Positions 46,140 to 59,898 of a stretch of DNA of 64,000 nucleotides are shown one piece after another (position 1 is the first letter of the stretch; every line of letters begins with the position of its first letter). Under the pieces are notes generated by a model. That model worked only from the letters and a program-made list of their open reading frames with translations, was not told the origin of the DNA and made no database searches. The position numbers were made by a program, and so were the translations under genes. The stretch spans positions 320,979-384,978 of the forward strand of contig MNCI01034266.1 in NCBI GenBank assembly GCA_015680685.1, read 5' to 3'. This stretch comes from Gnetum montanum (lineage: Eukaryota; Streptophyta; Gnetopsida; Gnetales; Gnetaceae).

Positions 46140-47603
46140 CCTTCAAACACCAACAAAGAGGGACCATTGAAACACCACCAAAATTAACATGTTATAATCA
46201 TTTTTCATCATGTAGCCTTCACCCCATGAATCCCAAGATAAAACTTCATTGTAAATGTGGAGATTGTAAGCCGTGAGGAGTAATCTCATGTATATCATAC
46301 TTTTGGGGCTAAAATGACTCATGACTAATCAAGGCCTCATCCATTAAGTGGAAAAAGTCATTTATTATCTATATTTAAATTTTTTATTGTCAAAAATACC
46401 TTTTGGGATGGTAAAAATGGTAATTTTATGGGTTTTATGAGGGGTATGACACTTTCCACTCTAGAAATACATGCATGAGGGTTGTAGTTCATCTACCCCT
46501 AGTGTAGAGGGGGTAGATTTCACCTACTCCCAACATGGAGGGGTACAACCCATATACTCCAAGCATGGAAGGTGTGGTATTGATGCATAGCATGGAGGAT
46601 GGGGATATGACCCTTCCCCCCACCAACATTGATACCCCTTTCCCCTAGCCTACAAGCAACATGGACTAGATTTCAACACTCCATTGACTTCAACGTTGAT
46701 CAGGCCCTCTAACAAGGATGTTAGAAGGCCCAACATGGAAGAACAAAGCCAATCGATGATGTGTCCTTGTTACTATTTATAGTAAATGGAATGGACATGG
46801 GGGTATGGTACTTTCCATACATAGTAACCCCCACAACTTTGTCACCCATTTCACTTGTACATGATAGAAATTTGCAATAATTTGTCAGTCAATTTATAGC
46901 CTTTTGTAACCAAATTATAGCCATTTTACAACCAAAATCATGGCCCAAAACCTATAAGAACCTATCCAAAACAGCATTTTGAGGTTCCACACTTTGGCAA
47001 TTTTGAGTATTTAGCATTTTTAGCACTCAATAGCGCTTGAAAACTTGCACAAACATAGCTTCTTGGACCCTTCTAGCATGAAACCCTTGTAGCCTTGTTA
47101 CCTCCCATTACCTCCTTTTGGTTTTGTGAACTTTGGGCATTGATGTTGCACTCTTAGGATCCTCAACTTATAGTGTAGAGCACTCTAGTAGCCCAAATCC
47201 TTCACACTTCACATCCCATAGAAATAGCCAATGTTGCAGATCTAGAGTAGCAGTAGAGGAGGTTTGATAACATTGAGAGTGGTAAAGCATCTAGATCATG
47301 AAGTGGATTACCTCAGTTTCAATGAACTCTAAATCCCCACCCAAGTAAAACCCACTTTTCTCTCCTATAGGCACATCTTGTACACATCCCTTAAACTTTT
47401 TCTTTAGTTTTTGAATAAATTTTAAAGTTTTAGTGTTGTGTGAAGTTTGTATTTTCTTTTTGGTTTTTCATATATAAATTCTTCATTCTTTGCACTATTT
47501 GTTTTGCATTCTCTAAGTCCTTGAGTGATCTGTTGAACTATCTAGGACACCTTGAATCCCACTTTCTAGAGGACCTAGGGATTCTAGGTTGAAGTTGTTA
47601 TGT
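46140..47603 (+). mobile_element. Family-1 LTR, right part, continuing after the nested element
   Basis: Continues from 36402: CCTTCAAACACCAACAAAGAGGG, GTAATCTCATGTATATCATAC, CATGGAGG words at 46490-46750, TATA-like CCTATAAGAACC near 46950, and GGACACCTTGAATCCCACTT near the end. It aligns with 33560-34859 throughout. Confidence 0.75.
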
Positions 47604-48216
47604 TGGAACTTTCAAATTTTCAATTATTGAATTTTCCAATTGCAACACCTAACATAAGCATCTAGGCCCACCTACCATGCACATCATGAACTCATTAAAA
47701 ATGCTACTATGTTACCAGGTGTTAGGCTACTAGGCAAACCAAGCGATAACACCATTGGGATTACCAAGCATTAACGATATATTCAAGGTAGTCATACTTA
47801 TGTATTATTATTAAATGTATTAATTAACTAAGGACATGAATATAAAATGCATAAGTAATAAATTGCATGAAAGAAACATTAATCTATTCTTAAGTGCTTC
47901 AAGAAATTCCAACTATCTTATCTTTATTGTCATCATATCAAAATTTTCAAGTACATTAATGTTCAAATAAGGATCTATATAATCCTTGAAGTCCTACTAT
48001 AGGCACTTAGAAAATATTCTAGCTCTAGCAAAAGAAAACTACATGAACTTGGCTACATTAATGACATAACCTACCATAAATGTGGTGGGTACACACATTT
48101 ATATAGGCAATATTAGACATTTCATTGATGCATCAAATCATGTGTTGATTGGACTACATTTATAAGGCTATGTCGATGCATTCTTGTCAACACAACTAGT
48201 CAAATGATTCATCATA
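47604..48216 (-). mobile_element. Truncated 3' LTR of the older family-2 copy
   Basis: Aligns with 36661-37207, for example TTGGGATTACCAAGCATTAA and the end ATTCATCA, followed by TATCCCCAAGAATGAGTGAAAA, the decayed polypurine tract and 3' region. The first ~250 bases of the LTR are missing at the junction with the family-1 LTR. Confidence 0.65.
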
Positions 48217-48460
48217 TCCCCAAGAATGAGTGAAAACTCATCCTTGAGTAAATAAACATAGGATCAAGCTTCTTACAAAATTAGGAAACTATGAAATTAT
48301 TGATTGAATAACTCTAAGTACTGAATTGTATGGAATTATAAAAATTATAAAAATGGTGTTCTAGATAAAAAAATTGGACACCCTTATAAAAATTAATAGT
48401 TGGGATTCTCTAGTTTGCTAAAGATAAAAAGAAGATCAAATAGTGCCAAGAGGTAGAGGC
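48217..48460 (-). other. 3' region of the older family-2 copy
   Basis: Aligns with 37208-37470 up to GATAAAAAGAAGATCAAATAG; similarity is then interrupted by the G3 gene relic. Confidence 0.5.
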
Positions 48461-51283
48461 TCCTGGGATGCCAAAGGACCTTCACCAAACTCTAGTGCTT
48501 GTGGTGGTGGTGGCTAAGGCTAAGGAGAAGGCTATGGTTATCCTACTATAATCACTAATTCAAGTGAAAGATGAAAAGCATCTAGTAATGCTTTCATCTC
48601 CTCCTCCTTGATCCATGAGTCATACACAATCAACTTCATCAATATGGACTGGTATAGGGATATCACATGGATATGGTATTGTAGGGAACAATTCCATAAC
48701 ATTAACAAACCACACTAAAAATTGTTTATGTTCAACATCAAATGTCTTTATGAGGTTCTATAGCTAGTGGTAGTCATTCATTCTTCTGGTCAAGTTCTTA
48801 ACAACCAATCATTGATCTGTGAATTGGCTCTTGAGAACTTCAAGCTTACCATTGGTCATTTCCAACTTCTAGTTGGTATCCTTATGTTGCTTGAACTCAC
48901 CCTTATAAAGAAGGTATGAGATGGCCACCTAGTTCTCCAATTTTGACCTTAGCATACCAATTGTTAACATTGGTAGGTTTTCATAATGGAGGTTGGAAAG
49001 CTTCATGTATTTTGTCATTTCCTTGATTTGTAGCTCTTTTAGGTGAATCTCTACTTTGTTTTAGGTATTCAGACCATCAATGATTGGTTGCCATACATTA
49101 CTTCTTTGCTAGAGTTGCTAGAGGACCTCATTAATCTTTGCCTTGGAAAATTGAATCTCCTTTTCATTTACCTCCTTGAGGAGTCCTACTTGGTCCCTCT
49201 AATTATTTTTAACTCATTCAAATTTTAAAGCCTCATTTTTCTAGGTGGCTACCTCAATGATCATTTTCTACCAAAGCCCCTAAACTTTCTCCATTGATAG
49301 ATTCCTATTCTCCACTATCAACCTCCTTAGATTCATGTTTACCTTGGTGAACTACTCTTGCTTCTATCTCATAAACTTAACCATCTATTCTTTTTTTTTC
49401 TTAACATTTCATAGGTGATGGATATCCTTAGTAAGGGCCAAGTTATCATTGTGGACTTGCACCAAGTCCTTATCAGTGTTGGTGATAAGAGCCTTCAATA
49501 AGGATGTGTTAAAGACTATCATATCTTTGTCATTCTTAGCCTCTTTAAGTTAGTTCTAAAGCCATAAGAATTCTTCATCCCTTATGATAGATTGGCTGGG
49601 AATGGTGAGATTAGCTAGCTAAGCTCTCAATTCTACAATCTCACTAGCTAACTAACAATTTTTTATAGTGGCTACCTTGAGTTGAGCATTGGAAATGATG
49701 AGCTTCCCTTGGTTTCCAATATCTCCAACTATGTTGTAGTGATTTCTTTCAGGAGATCAAAGATCTTCAAAGGTGGTTGCTTGGTTTCCACCAGTCATTC
49801 CAACACTTCCTCATGTTGGGATACACTAGGCCTTTTTCTCCCAACTCCTATGGAAGCCTACATATCCTTAAGTGTAGCAATGTCCAACATGGCTAGAGAA
49901 GGAGCTTTGACTACTTTAGCAACTCTATTGGCCACCACCTTTGTTGTTGTTTCCTACTCATGGTGCTACATCACTAGAATGGTAGGCCCCTCACCCTTCT
50001 CTAGGTACACCAAGAAGGTTTTAGCATTTCCAAAAGGTCTTAAAAGCCTTTGTTGCCTATGGATGGACAATGTAATATCTTGGGCACTTGGATTTATTCT
50101 CATGGGTCCTTTCTTTCTTTGGATCAAAAATAATGGGAATGTCTCCTCTAGAAAACATATGGTTTAGGTTACTTCATTAATATGGATCAACACTAGCTAA
50201 TAAAATAATGATTTCCTACCCGATACCTCTTCTTACATCTTTGCTAATAGCTATTCATGTAGTTTTCTCATGCACTCGATAATTGTGCAAGTCTCTAATG
50301 TTGTCTCTTTGGTAGGTCATGGTGGTGGTTGCTCCTCTTCTAATAGCTACTTTTTCCTTCATCATCTCCTACTAGGAGGTGGCAAGAGTATTTCAAAGGG
50401 TATCATTGGAATAATAGGCTATGCCTCCCCTTCTACAAATTTTTTGAATTAGGCAGAAGAAGGGAAGTGTCTCTCTCCCTTACTTGTTCTTTTTAAAGTG
50501 CTTCTCAATTTCAAGAAAGATAAGTTGAAGGAGGTTAATACAAAATTTGCTACTTAGAGTAGCATACACATGGACAGAGAAGATAGTGACTTTTCTAGGC
50601 CTCATCATTGGGTTTAGGTGGTAGGCTGCAATCTTGAAGTAGACTCTCTCCACCTTGGTAGGTGCACCATACGTTTTACAGTCCACCCCATAACACCATT
50701 ATACCCAAACCTTTTTGGCCTCTAGGTCTACCTATGTAGTAATCTCTACCAATGTTGCCCTAATTTTAGGCAATTTTATGGCCTCTACAATGGCCTCAAC
50801 TGAGTAGGAGATACTAATGTCCATCATATTTATTATGACATATGCCTATGACTTGTTTCAAAAGAGATAGGTTTCCCTAATTTACCATTACCCACTAGAA
50901 GAGAGAATAGGCCACATGGGGGATCCCTACAGTTGAGTGTGGACCTCCTCTAGTGCTAACTCTAAGAAGGAATCAAAGTTATGTTTTTGAAGAACTAAAC
51001 TCTATCCCTCCTTCGAATGAATTCATTCAACCTAGCCCTCAATTAATGTGACCTATAAATTTGGCCTAGGCCTTGGTATCTCATCTTGTCTTGACTAGCC
51101 TATCTCCACTAAGGGAATTTGATGGATAGATTCCACTTTGTACTCCTTCCAAAGAGGTCCTATTGCATGTGTTTTAGCATCTCCTTTTAAGAGTTTTCGT
51201 TGCTACTAATCCCTTCCTTCTCTTAGTTTCTTTTCCCTTGGTTGGAATGATCCTTCTCCTTATGGTCCCCTCTTTAATGCCAT
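48461..51283 (-). pseudogene. G3: gene relic with basic N-terminus, Pro-rich part and long coiled coil
   Basis: A minus-strand ATG at 51283 opens MALKRGP and a Lys/Arg-rich stretch (REKKLREGRD). Then come HNFDSFLELALEEVHTQL, a 68-codon open block YGAPTKVERVYFKIAAYHLN (50690-50480), a Pro/Glu-rich part (EEEQPPP) and a possible intron 50219-50145 (TATCGG/GTAGGAAATC ... TTTTCTAG/AGG). A long coiled-coil-like region (about 49560-48650) includes LKALITNTDKDLVQVHNDNL and VNEKEIQFSKAKINEV. Most in-frame stops are TAG where Gln would suit. The layout resembles G1 and a stretch before the coiled coil looks related, but overall homology needs an alignment. It interrupts the 3' region of the older family-2 copy. 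Function is unknown. Confidence 0.55.
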
Positions 51284-53270
51284 ATGTAATCACAAATATA
51301 ACTGAGTGTTTTATGTGACTTTTAGTACTTTCAATACATTTCTTCCTTTGAACAAGTTATACTAAGGTTAGTTGTGATCATGGTAGGCTAATTATTTTAG
51401 CATTATTTTATTCATTTAGATACCTAAGTTTGTTGATGAGCTTAGTGTATGTTGATGATTTTTAATATTATTTTATTAGTTAAACCTTGGGGAGTTAGAA
51501 AAATTTCAAAAACATTTCCATCATAAATCATAGGTTTTTGGCCCCCCACGATGTAAAGCTTATTCCAGTAGCTTGAGGGTTCAAGAACGGATTAATTTAG
51601 ACAAGTGGGCAATAAGTTATGGCACTTGGAAGATGCTATAGAATCAAAGAAATGTAAAAAAATCCTCTAGAATTGTGTTGCAAATCGACAAAAATGGCTA
51701 AGTGTTGACATGTATTTATACTATTTTTGTATTGCATCAATGGGGATGTGTCAACACAGCCATAGAGCAATTTTTGCATATTAAAAACCTTAGGGAAAGA
51801 GTTTTTCAATGAAATTGAAGTCTAGAGAAAGCCAACAAAGCCTAGATTAAGGACAAATCATTGAAGAGGGCTTGGAATTTATTGGGGGAAAGGAAGAAAG
51901 GATATTTTGATGGAGTTTGATTGCCAAGGAATGCAAGGATGTTCCGAGGTAGAAAATAATGGATTTGAAAGAAAAATGAATCAAGGATAGGAGATTTAAC
52001 ATTTCAAACCAATGGTTATGCAAGTGGGTCCTTCCCATAGTAGATGCATGCCTTTAATGCCCTTTCAAGTCCACATGCCAAAGAGTTTGTAGGCCCTAAG
52101 GATGATTAATCACCATGGATTCTAAAAATTCTAATCATCCAAGAAAACACTGATGAATTAAGACATAAATAAACACATTGATGAATAATGATAATAGGCA
52201 GTGAGATGGAAAATGGATCAAATTGATGATGAGAGAGAGAAAGAGAGGATGGAATGGAATTCCTCATTCTAGTCACATGAACTCCTTTATGGAGCATGTG
52301 ATTAAGTGTCCTAATATTAGCCCATCCTTAGTTGGAATCAAGACCATCCTCTTCCTGTAATCCCACACTAGCACATTGAGACCATTTAACCTCCTAGAGC
52401 TTATGAGCATCCTCAAAGGTCACCCATCATTCACAATAGAGAAGGAAAGAGAAGCAAGAAGTGAAGAGGGCCTTAGTTAAAGGGATGCCTTTAGGCATTA
52501 GGTAACATGTCTTTCTAGCCTCATAAGTAGTGCTTGTTGCCCATTATTTCATCTAAGAGGTGTGATTTTAATTCCCATGTTATTATTATTATTATTATTA
52601 TTTCATGGGAACCACACCATGCAAAGACATTACATCCTTTTATTGATCAACATTAGGAATGGTGAGGAATCGATGAGAGTACCCATAAAACTCAAGATGG
52701 TAGGTAGGTACAAAAGGTGAGAATTTCTACTAAATTCATACCCTTGTCAATTCCACTTAATTCATTCAAAGTCTAGAGAGTAGCAAATTCATATTTTCGT
52801 TTAAAGTTGTTATTAAGAAAAGGACCTAATGCTTCCAAAACAAGAGAATATCATGGAGACTTAGAGGAATGGGTGGATGATGTGAGCTCACTACCTGGTA
52901 TTAAGAGAAAACCAATGTCCCATTAATCAATGTCAAAATTCAATTATAAAATGTAATCATTAAGCACTCAATTCAAGAAAAAGGATTGAATTAACCACCA
53001 TCAATCAACATTTTTGTTTAGCACCAAAGTCCTAATGGTAATAAAGAAGAAAAATACATGTAAAAAAATCCCAATATAGAAAAATATAAAAGAAATTGTA
53101 AAATATTTAAGAAAATGGAAAACTTATGAAAAATAGTATAAAAAATTAAAAAAATTAAGGAACCACTTGTAGGATGTTGGAATGCATGGCCATCTCCCCC
53201 AAAACTGAGCTAGAAGGCAAAGATTCAAATGATTGAGTGTGCTTGGCCATTAGTTGAGGCATTATTCTAA
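51284..53270 (-). other. Flank of G3 and 3' region of the older family-2 copy
   Basis: 51284-51700 shows no gene. About 51840-53270 aligns with 61200-62600 and 37950-38950, including CCTTTAATGCCCTTTCAAG and GGGAACCACACCATGCAAAG. A (TTA)n microsatellite lies at 52580-52602. Confidence 0.55.
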
Positions 53271-56200
53271 TTGGTTACTCTTGTCTCCTAGGAAAGTTTA
53301 AGTTGTTGGATGTTGACTAATATCCTCTTATCTAGGCTGGTAGGATAGTATATCATCATGGCCGCAAATAGGAAAGTTTCATGTATGAGGCCCTCCCATA
53401 GCATTTGAAATTTTGTCCTTTGAAGTACATGCATGGGGTTCCAATAGAGCACCTTATCTTCTTGTTGAAACTTTACTCTCCTTATTCTAAGGTCATGGCA
53501 TTGTTTATTGTGTGCCATGTGCGCTTCATTTAATGATATGGCCACTAATCTATTCTCTTCTAGCATGTTATGATTCATTAGGCTTTTTCTTTAGGCTAGA
53601 CTTAGGTCTAAGTCAAGGTCATAGGCCATTAAAAGTATACCAAATTTATCTTGGATGAAAAGAGTTGGAAGTTTACTATAAACTAACTCATAGGAAAAAT
53701 AGCCAATAGGAAGTTTCCATGTTGAATGATAAACCCAAAGAGCATTGTTGAGTTTACTACTTTGGTCCTTCCTATATTTACTAACTGTATGTGTTATTAT
53801 TTTTCTAATTTTCCTATTGATGATCTCAGGTTGATTATTAACTTGGGGGTGGTATGGAGTTCTTAATTTATGTTTAACTCCTAAGTGTTGCATGAGCTTT
53901 CAAAAAGTAGTACCAATAAAGCCTAGTCCATTATTTGAAATTAGTGCCCATAGCACATGAAACCTATTGACAACATTTTGTTGTAAAAACTATCCATCGT
54001 AGAGTATGAATATTTGGTGATGGTAGTAGCTTTAGACCATTTGGCATTGTAATCAACCACCATGATGATGTAGGCCTTTTCATGTGACATAGGATTTATG
54101 GAATCCATAAAATCAATCCCTCAAAGATCAAAAGGCTCCATTGGTTGGATCCACTATTGAGGCCTTTCCATAATGAGATCATCCCTCCATCACATTCGCA
54201 TTTTTCACAAGAACAGAAGATGTGATGGACATCCCTAAAGATCATGGGCCAATAATATCCTACCATGAGGATCTTAAAATAATCATCCTCCTTCCAACAT
54301 AGTAACCCCCACAAGGACCTTTGTGTCTATCCTCAAGGACTTGAAGTTGATTTGCATCAAGGATTGTAGAGGTTGCCATTGATTTTCATAAATTTTTTGG
54401 CCTAATGAAGAAATTTCTATTTCTTCTTGTGGTCCCACTCCTATGGCATCTCCTATGTAATTAAGTACAAGAGGATGTGATCATATGAGTTTCTTTTCTT
54501 GGGATTTTGAGCATTAACAACATCAAAAAAGAGGATTTCATTAGATAATTGATCAAATAGTGGGCCTTCATCCTCTTTGCTATCCTTTCTCAACTAAGAC
54601 AAGTGATTCGCCACCATATTCTCAATCCTCTTTTGGTTAGTCATCATGAAATTAAACTCCTAGAGAATCACCAACCATCATGTGACATGAGGGCTCATCA
54701 TTATCTTGTTCATTAGGAACTAGATGGCACTATGGTTGATGTGCGTAAAAGCTTTATATCCAAGCACATAGTGCTTAAATTTCTCTAACACATACATCAC
54801 TATCATAAGCTCTTTTTCAGTGGTGGTGTAGTTTAGTTATGCATTCACAATGCTTTAGCTTGCATAGTGGATCTAGTATGGACATTTCTAATCATCCATC
54901 TATCTAAGAACAAATCCCAAGGCATAATTTGATGCATCCCTAATGATGTGAAATGTCTTAGACCATTTTGGTACTCGTAGAATTAGACTTTATATGAGTT
55001 TCTACTTCAACTACTAGAATGCATTCTCATATTCCTTGGTCTATATAAATAATGCATTCTTCTCTATAAGCTTCACAAACGACTTGGCAATCTTTGAGAA
55101 GTTTTCAATAAAGTGCCTATAGTAACCAGTGTGGCCAAGGAATGACCTCATATCTTTTACTATTTCTAGCTTTTTGGTTATTCCTTAGATGACCCTTACT
55201 TTTTCTAGGTTTATCTTGATCCTTGTGTTTGAAATATGATGTCCCAAGGCAATGCTCTCTTGTACCATTAGGTGGCTCTTCTACCAATTGAGCTTTAGGT
55301 TTGTCTTCACATACTATTGAAACACTTGCTCAAGGGAGTCTAAGGCTTACTCAAAGGTATCCTCGTAGGTAGAGAAGTCATCCATTAAGACTTCTATCTC
55401 ACTACCGATTTATTGTTGGAAGATTCTTAGGACCAATTATTGGAATGTAGCAAGTGCATTGTATAGGCCAAAGGGCATCTTTCTGTATGCAAAAGTATTT
55501 CAAAGGATTTATGAATGATGTATTGGCCTATTTATCTAGTGCTATCTTAACTTAGTTATAGCCACTATAATCATCCAAAAAGCTATAAGTCTATACAGAC
55601 TCTTTACTTTTCTTCTTTCTTTCGTACAATTACTAGTGGGCTAAACCACTCACTATCCACAATGGGGTAAATGAACACAACCTTAAGGAGTTTTTCAATC
55701 TCCTCCTTTATGATCTACTTGAGTTTCAGGTTCAAGCATCTTTGTAGCTACCTCTTTAGCTTGATGGAGAATTATGTATAGATTATGTGCTGGAATATCC
55801 TAGGAACAATTTTTGTTAGCTCATAATATAACCAAATAAAGGTTGTTGGTTACTTGTTCACAACTTCTAACAATTTCTTCTTCTATTTACAAGCAATCAT
55901 GGAATTGATGATTACTAGCTTGGCATTGTTTAGAAATGCATATTCCATTCCTACTAGTAAATCCTTTAATTTAAGAGGCTCTTACTTAAAAGGTTTAGTG
56001 ATCTCTAACTCTCCCCAATTAATTTATCCTTGCACATTAGAGAATTTACAATGGATTTGCTCCAACATGTTTGTGCTTTTAATGTAGGAGCTAGTGAGGC
56101 TCTTAGTTGGTTCCATGCATATTTTTGATCTAGCCTCATTATCTATTATCAACCACTAGGTACCCTCTTGTTTAGTGACTACTATGTACAAGCACTTTTG

Positions 56201-57965
56201 AATTTCTATCATCTTTGCATACTAATTACATGATTGAAGTGATGTTCCTTTGATGATCCATAGTCTTTGCACACCATGGCATCCCATGTCACTATATGTG
56301 ATGCATGGAACTCTCTTCTTCATGATCTTTCCAAATTCATTTTTCTTAGAAATATCCTAGGAAAGGTCTTAAATCCCTAACCTAGCATTGGTGATGCTTA
56401 GAAATGATCTCTCCATGATGATAGGAAAGTCCCATTTATTATTCTCCACATGGATCACTAGAAAGTTGGCAAGATAGGATCACCCACAAATGGTGATCAC
56501 AATGTCTTCCACCAATTCCAAAGGAATAGTGAAGGATTGGTCTATCAACTCTAGTTTTATGTTTCTCTTTTTCAAGGGAGGAAACTTCTACTCTTTGTAA
56601 ATCTCCTATAAAATTAAGTTAACTCTATAATCTAAACCCAAAAGAACCTTACATGGTTCACTTTTGGTAATCTGCAAGTAAATAAGAGGACTCTTAGGAT
56701 TAGATTTCTTCCTAAGAAGATGGCTAGCCTTGATCCAATCTATGACCACATGGATCAACATGATAGTGTGAAATTGAGGGGTACTTTGGTTTTAAGGCTA
56801 CTTGATAAGAATTCCAGAGATTAAGGTAGTAGGGTTAGTAAGCACATGCGTTTGTGAGGGCTTTATCGGATTTTTGGTTCTAAAAAATGGCCTTTTATGA
56901 GGCTTGGATTTAGGATCACTAGGCTAAGAAGTTGACTATAAGTTTACTACCCTCTTAGCATTTCTTTGTTGTGGTTGGGTAGGTATTTCACCTTGCATGA
57001 ATGGAGTAGGTGGTAGAGGTGTTAATTATGGTGGTGTAATAGTGGATGTGTGTTAATAAGGATAGAAGGAAAATGAGGACTCCCCTCTTGGAGAAGGTGC
57101 TCTATAGTACTCTAGAGGATAGTAGTGGTTTGGAAAGGAAGCATGACTAGAAGAGTCCCATGGAGAGACTAGCTGCTGAACATAATAACCATAACAATCA
57201 AGTTGGTTATAAAGGTACTACTATCTTAGAGGTGGCATCCCCCATGACTATGGGTGTTTCCACTATTGGTACTATTCTTGAGATTCAAGTGACAGTCCAC
57301 TTGGATAGGAAGCTTGTTGGCAGAATTGATTTTGATAGTTACCTTGTCAATAAGGCAACCTACTAGGTGCTTTTAGTTTTGCCAATCTAGGATTTAAAGC
57401 ATACATTCCAAATTCTTATAAGTGTAACAACATAGGGTAACATTCCTTAGGATATTCATATTAACAAATGTCACACCCACCATCATTAGATTCTAAATCA
57501 AAAACCTCCTTTAATATTGTATCTTTACTCTTATCCTTGTGATATTCTCATTCAACATCCTTCTCCCTTCTTCATTTATGGTCACTACCTCCTTGATCTC
57601 TACATTTCTTTACAATCTTCAAAGTAGTTTAGAACTTCTCATCCAAGGAGCCCCACATCTTATCAACCTTAGTCAATATTTTAGTAATAGATTTTCAGAT
57701 CAACAAGGTTTTACTCTACATCACTTTCTCAAGTGGTCCCTCCTCCTCATTCTCATATAAATGGACCTCCATCTTATAGATGAAGGGATCTCTTTTGTAC
57801 TCTTCTAGAATTTTCTATTTTATCAACTCTTCTTCCTCTTTGGCCACTTTTTCAATGAGCCTTTGAATCTAATGGATACTTAGTTCCAAAAGTATCCCTT
57901 GGGGGCATAGAACCCAATGGTTCTTCTTATTTAAATTCTAAGCCCATCTATGATATGGTGTATAG
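53271..57965 (-). pseudogene. Older family-2 gag-pol, strongly decayed
   Basis: Same order as 38955-44260, read right to left. Gag tail 57965-56900 includes the charged REGSFHL-like linker; protease about 56720-56100; RT about 55800-55080; RNase H to 54360. Integrase zinc region 54314-54150 has HIFCSCEKCECDGGM. The core at 53893-53591 shows GVKHKLRTPYHPQVNNQPE and YHSTWKLPIGYFSYELVYSK; the Glu of the usual NGQxE is kept after NNQP. The C-terminus is at 53578-53288. Many stops and frameshifts. The gag is cut at about 57965 where a family-1 LTR begins in the same orientation. Confidence 0.8.
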
Positions 57966-57984
57966 TGCATGGAAAATTCTATCA

Positions 57985-59391
57985 CTAGAAGAATTGAGAA
58001 TCCTAGGCAAAACAATGTAACCTTAGATTCCAAGGACCTCTGAGAAATAGGATTTAAGATACCCTAGATGGTCTAACCAATCAACCAAAAACTTAGAGAA
58101 TCTAAATAGAAATGAAAATGGGAATACAATTTCAAATTAAAATAAAAATAAACACAAAAACTAAACTTGAAATAAATTTGCACTATGAATGAATTGAAAA
58201 ACTTCATTAAACTAGCAAAAGTGCTCAATGTTTAGAGTTCAAAAAAGTACAAATTGTATGCTTAAATGCACAAGACGTTTATTTAGATGGGGCTTGAAGC
58301 TTATTGGAGCTACTAGGTTATGTTCTACAGTTGAACTTCATCATCTAGGTACTTCCCAATGCCAATCATTAAGAACTTCTTGCTGGTTTCCATTAAAATC
58401 TACAACTTTGGTTATATGTGATGTTCCACTCTTGATGCAATTTTATTATGTTGGGACTCTGTAGTATCCAACAGAGATACTAACTTGCTTTCAAAAGTGC
58501 TCAAGGTTACAAGAAAAGGCTATCATTTGTACAAATGTTGATTTGAGATTTTTCAAGATTATGAAACATCAATAATGTATTTATGTTTGGCTTTTATAGG
58601 TTTTAGATTGTTGATTTTGGGCTGCAAATATCTACCATGATTACTAATAGATTGGTGTTTATTTGCAGACATAATGGCTATGGTTTCTAGTGTAGTTGTT
58701 CATTTATGATAAGTTTTGATACATCAAGCCATCAAAACCCATATAAATACTATAAATAGTAAAAGGAATGTTTTTTCTATGCTAGCCTTCACCTCAACTA
58801 CATTGGCCATGGAGGACTACACTAGCATTTGTTGGAATCTACTAGAAATGTGATGACTACGTTGGCCATGCTACCACCACCAAAAACTACTATAACTATG
58901 CCAACCCTTGCTAGGAAAATGGAAAATCCAATAACTCCAACATTGGCCTTGCATCTTCCCATGTTGGGTTTTGATACTATAATGGAAATTATTTGGAAAT
59001 GAAAAAACCAACACCACCAATGCTAGGTGTAGATGGTTCCAGCGTAGTTAAGGCTATACCCCCATAAAAACCCATGAAAATGCCAAATTTTAGCCTTTGC
59101 AAGCCCATATATAGACATAATACCACTTTTACCACTTGGGAAGTGAGTCAATAACACTTCATAATGGATTTTTCAATCTCAAAAAGTTAAAGTATGCAAG
59201 ATTGCAGCTTATGGGCCATAAACCTTACATTTACAATAAGATCTTGCCTCAAGTTGGGCGGTGAGGTTACAAGTTACAGCATGCATTTTCTAGGTGATGT
59301 TTCATTGGCCTCTCTTTATTGATATTTGGAGGATTAACCCAAGAGACATTAACAAAGAATACAAAACAAAATTGTGGGTCCATCACCAACA
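57985..59391 (-). mobile_element. Family-1 LTR in minus orientation
   Basis: On the minus strand it starts TGTTGGTGATGGACCC at 59391 after GGAGAGAGAA, passes the CAATAAAGAGAGGCCAATG landmark, CATTGGCCATGGAGGACTAC-type words at 58790-59060, and ends near 57985 with GACCATCTAGGGTATCTTAA text matching 34790-34830. Its end is approximate. Confidence 0.7.
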
Positions 59392-59898
59392 TTCTCTCTC
59401 CATGCTTAATCCAATAGTTTCCAACCATGTTGAAGAGTGCTTGTGATGATGAGATCAGGTTATGATGTGATGATTTAGGATAAATGTCCTATTTGGATAT
59501 TAGAAAATGGTAATTAAATTTAACAATGAGCTTAGATATTGACATCATAACTATATCTATGATAAATACATGTTGAATAATCAATGAGGTCCTTATGCTT
59601 CGTGTCTTTGAGCTAAGGTCACTTAATACTATTCTTGAGGGACCAATATCTTACTCCAATGTTTCTTAGGTCATTAGTCTCCTCCCTTTGTATGTTTGAA
59701 GCCATAGGTTTGTTTTATTTTCTTCAATGGCCTTTTGGCTTCTTGAAAATTTACTTTCCTTTTTCTTTTTTCTGGGTGAAACCTCCCTTGGCTTTCATTA
59801 CCAAGACCAGGTTCAATTTGGTTTTTACACTAAATGAGATGTGTTACATTCAATGGACTTGATAATGAAGCATGAAAAAGAAAGCATCACATGACCAT
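59392..59898 (-). other. Family-1 3' UTR, minus orientation
   Basis: Reverse complement aligns with 33180-33505 and 35930-36338 (for example GGTTTCACCCAGAAAAAAG). It is cut by the family-2 LTR at 59899. Confidence 0.6.

Noticed and set aside
49682-50167. 161-codon open frame on the + strand
   Set aside because: It is antisense to the G3 relic, whose minus-strand text explains the composition; no recognisable protein on the + strand.
52580-52602. (TTA)n run
   Set aside because: Ordinary microsatellite; noted only as a landmark.
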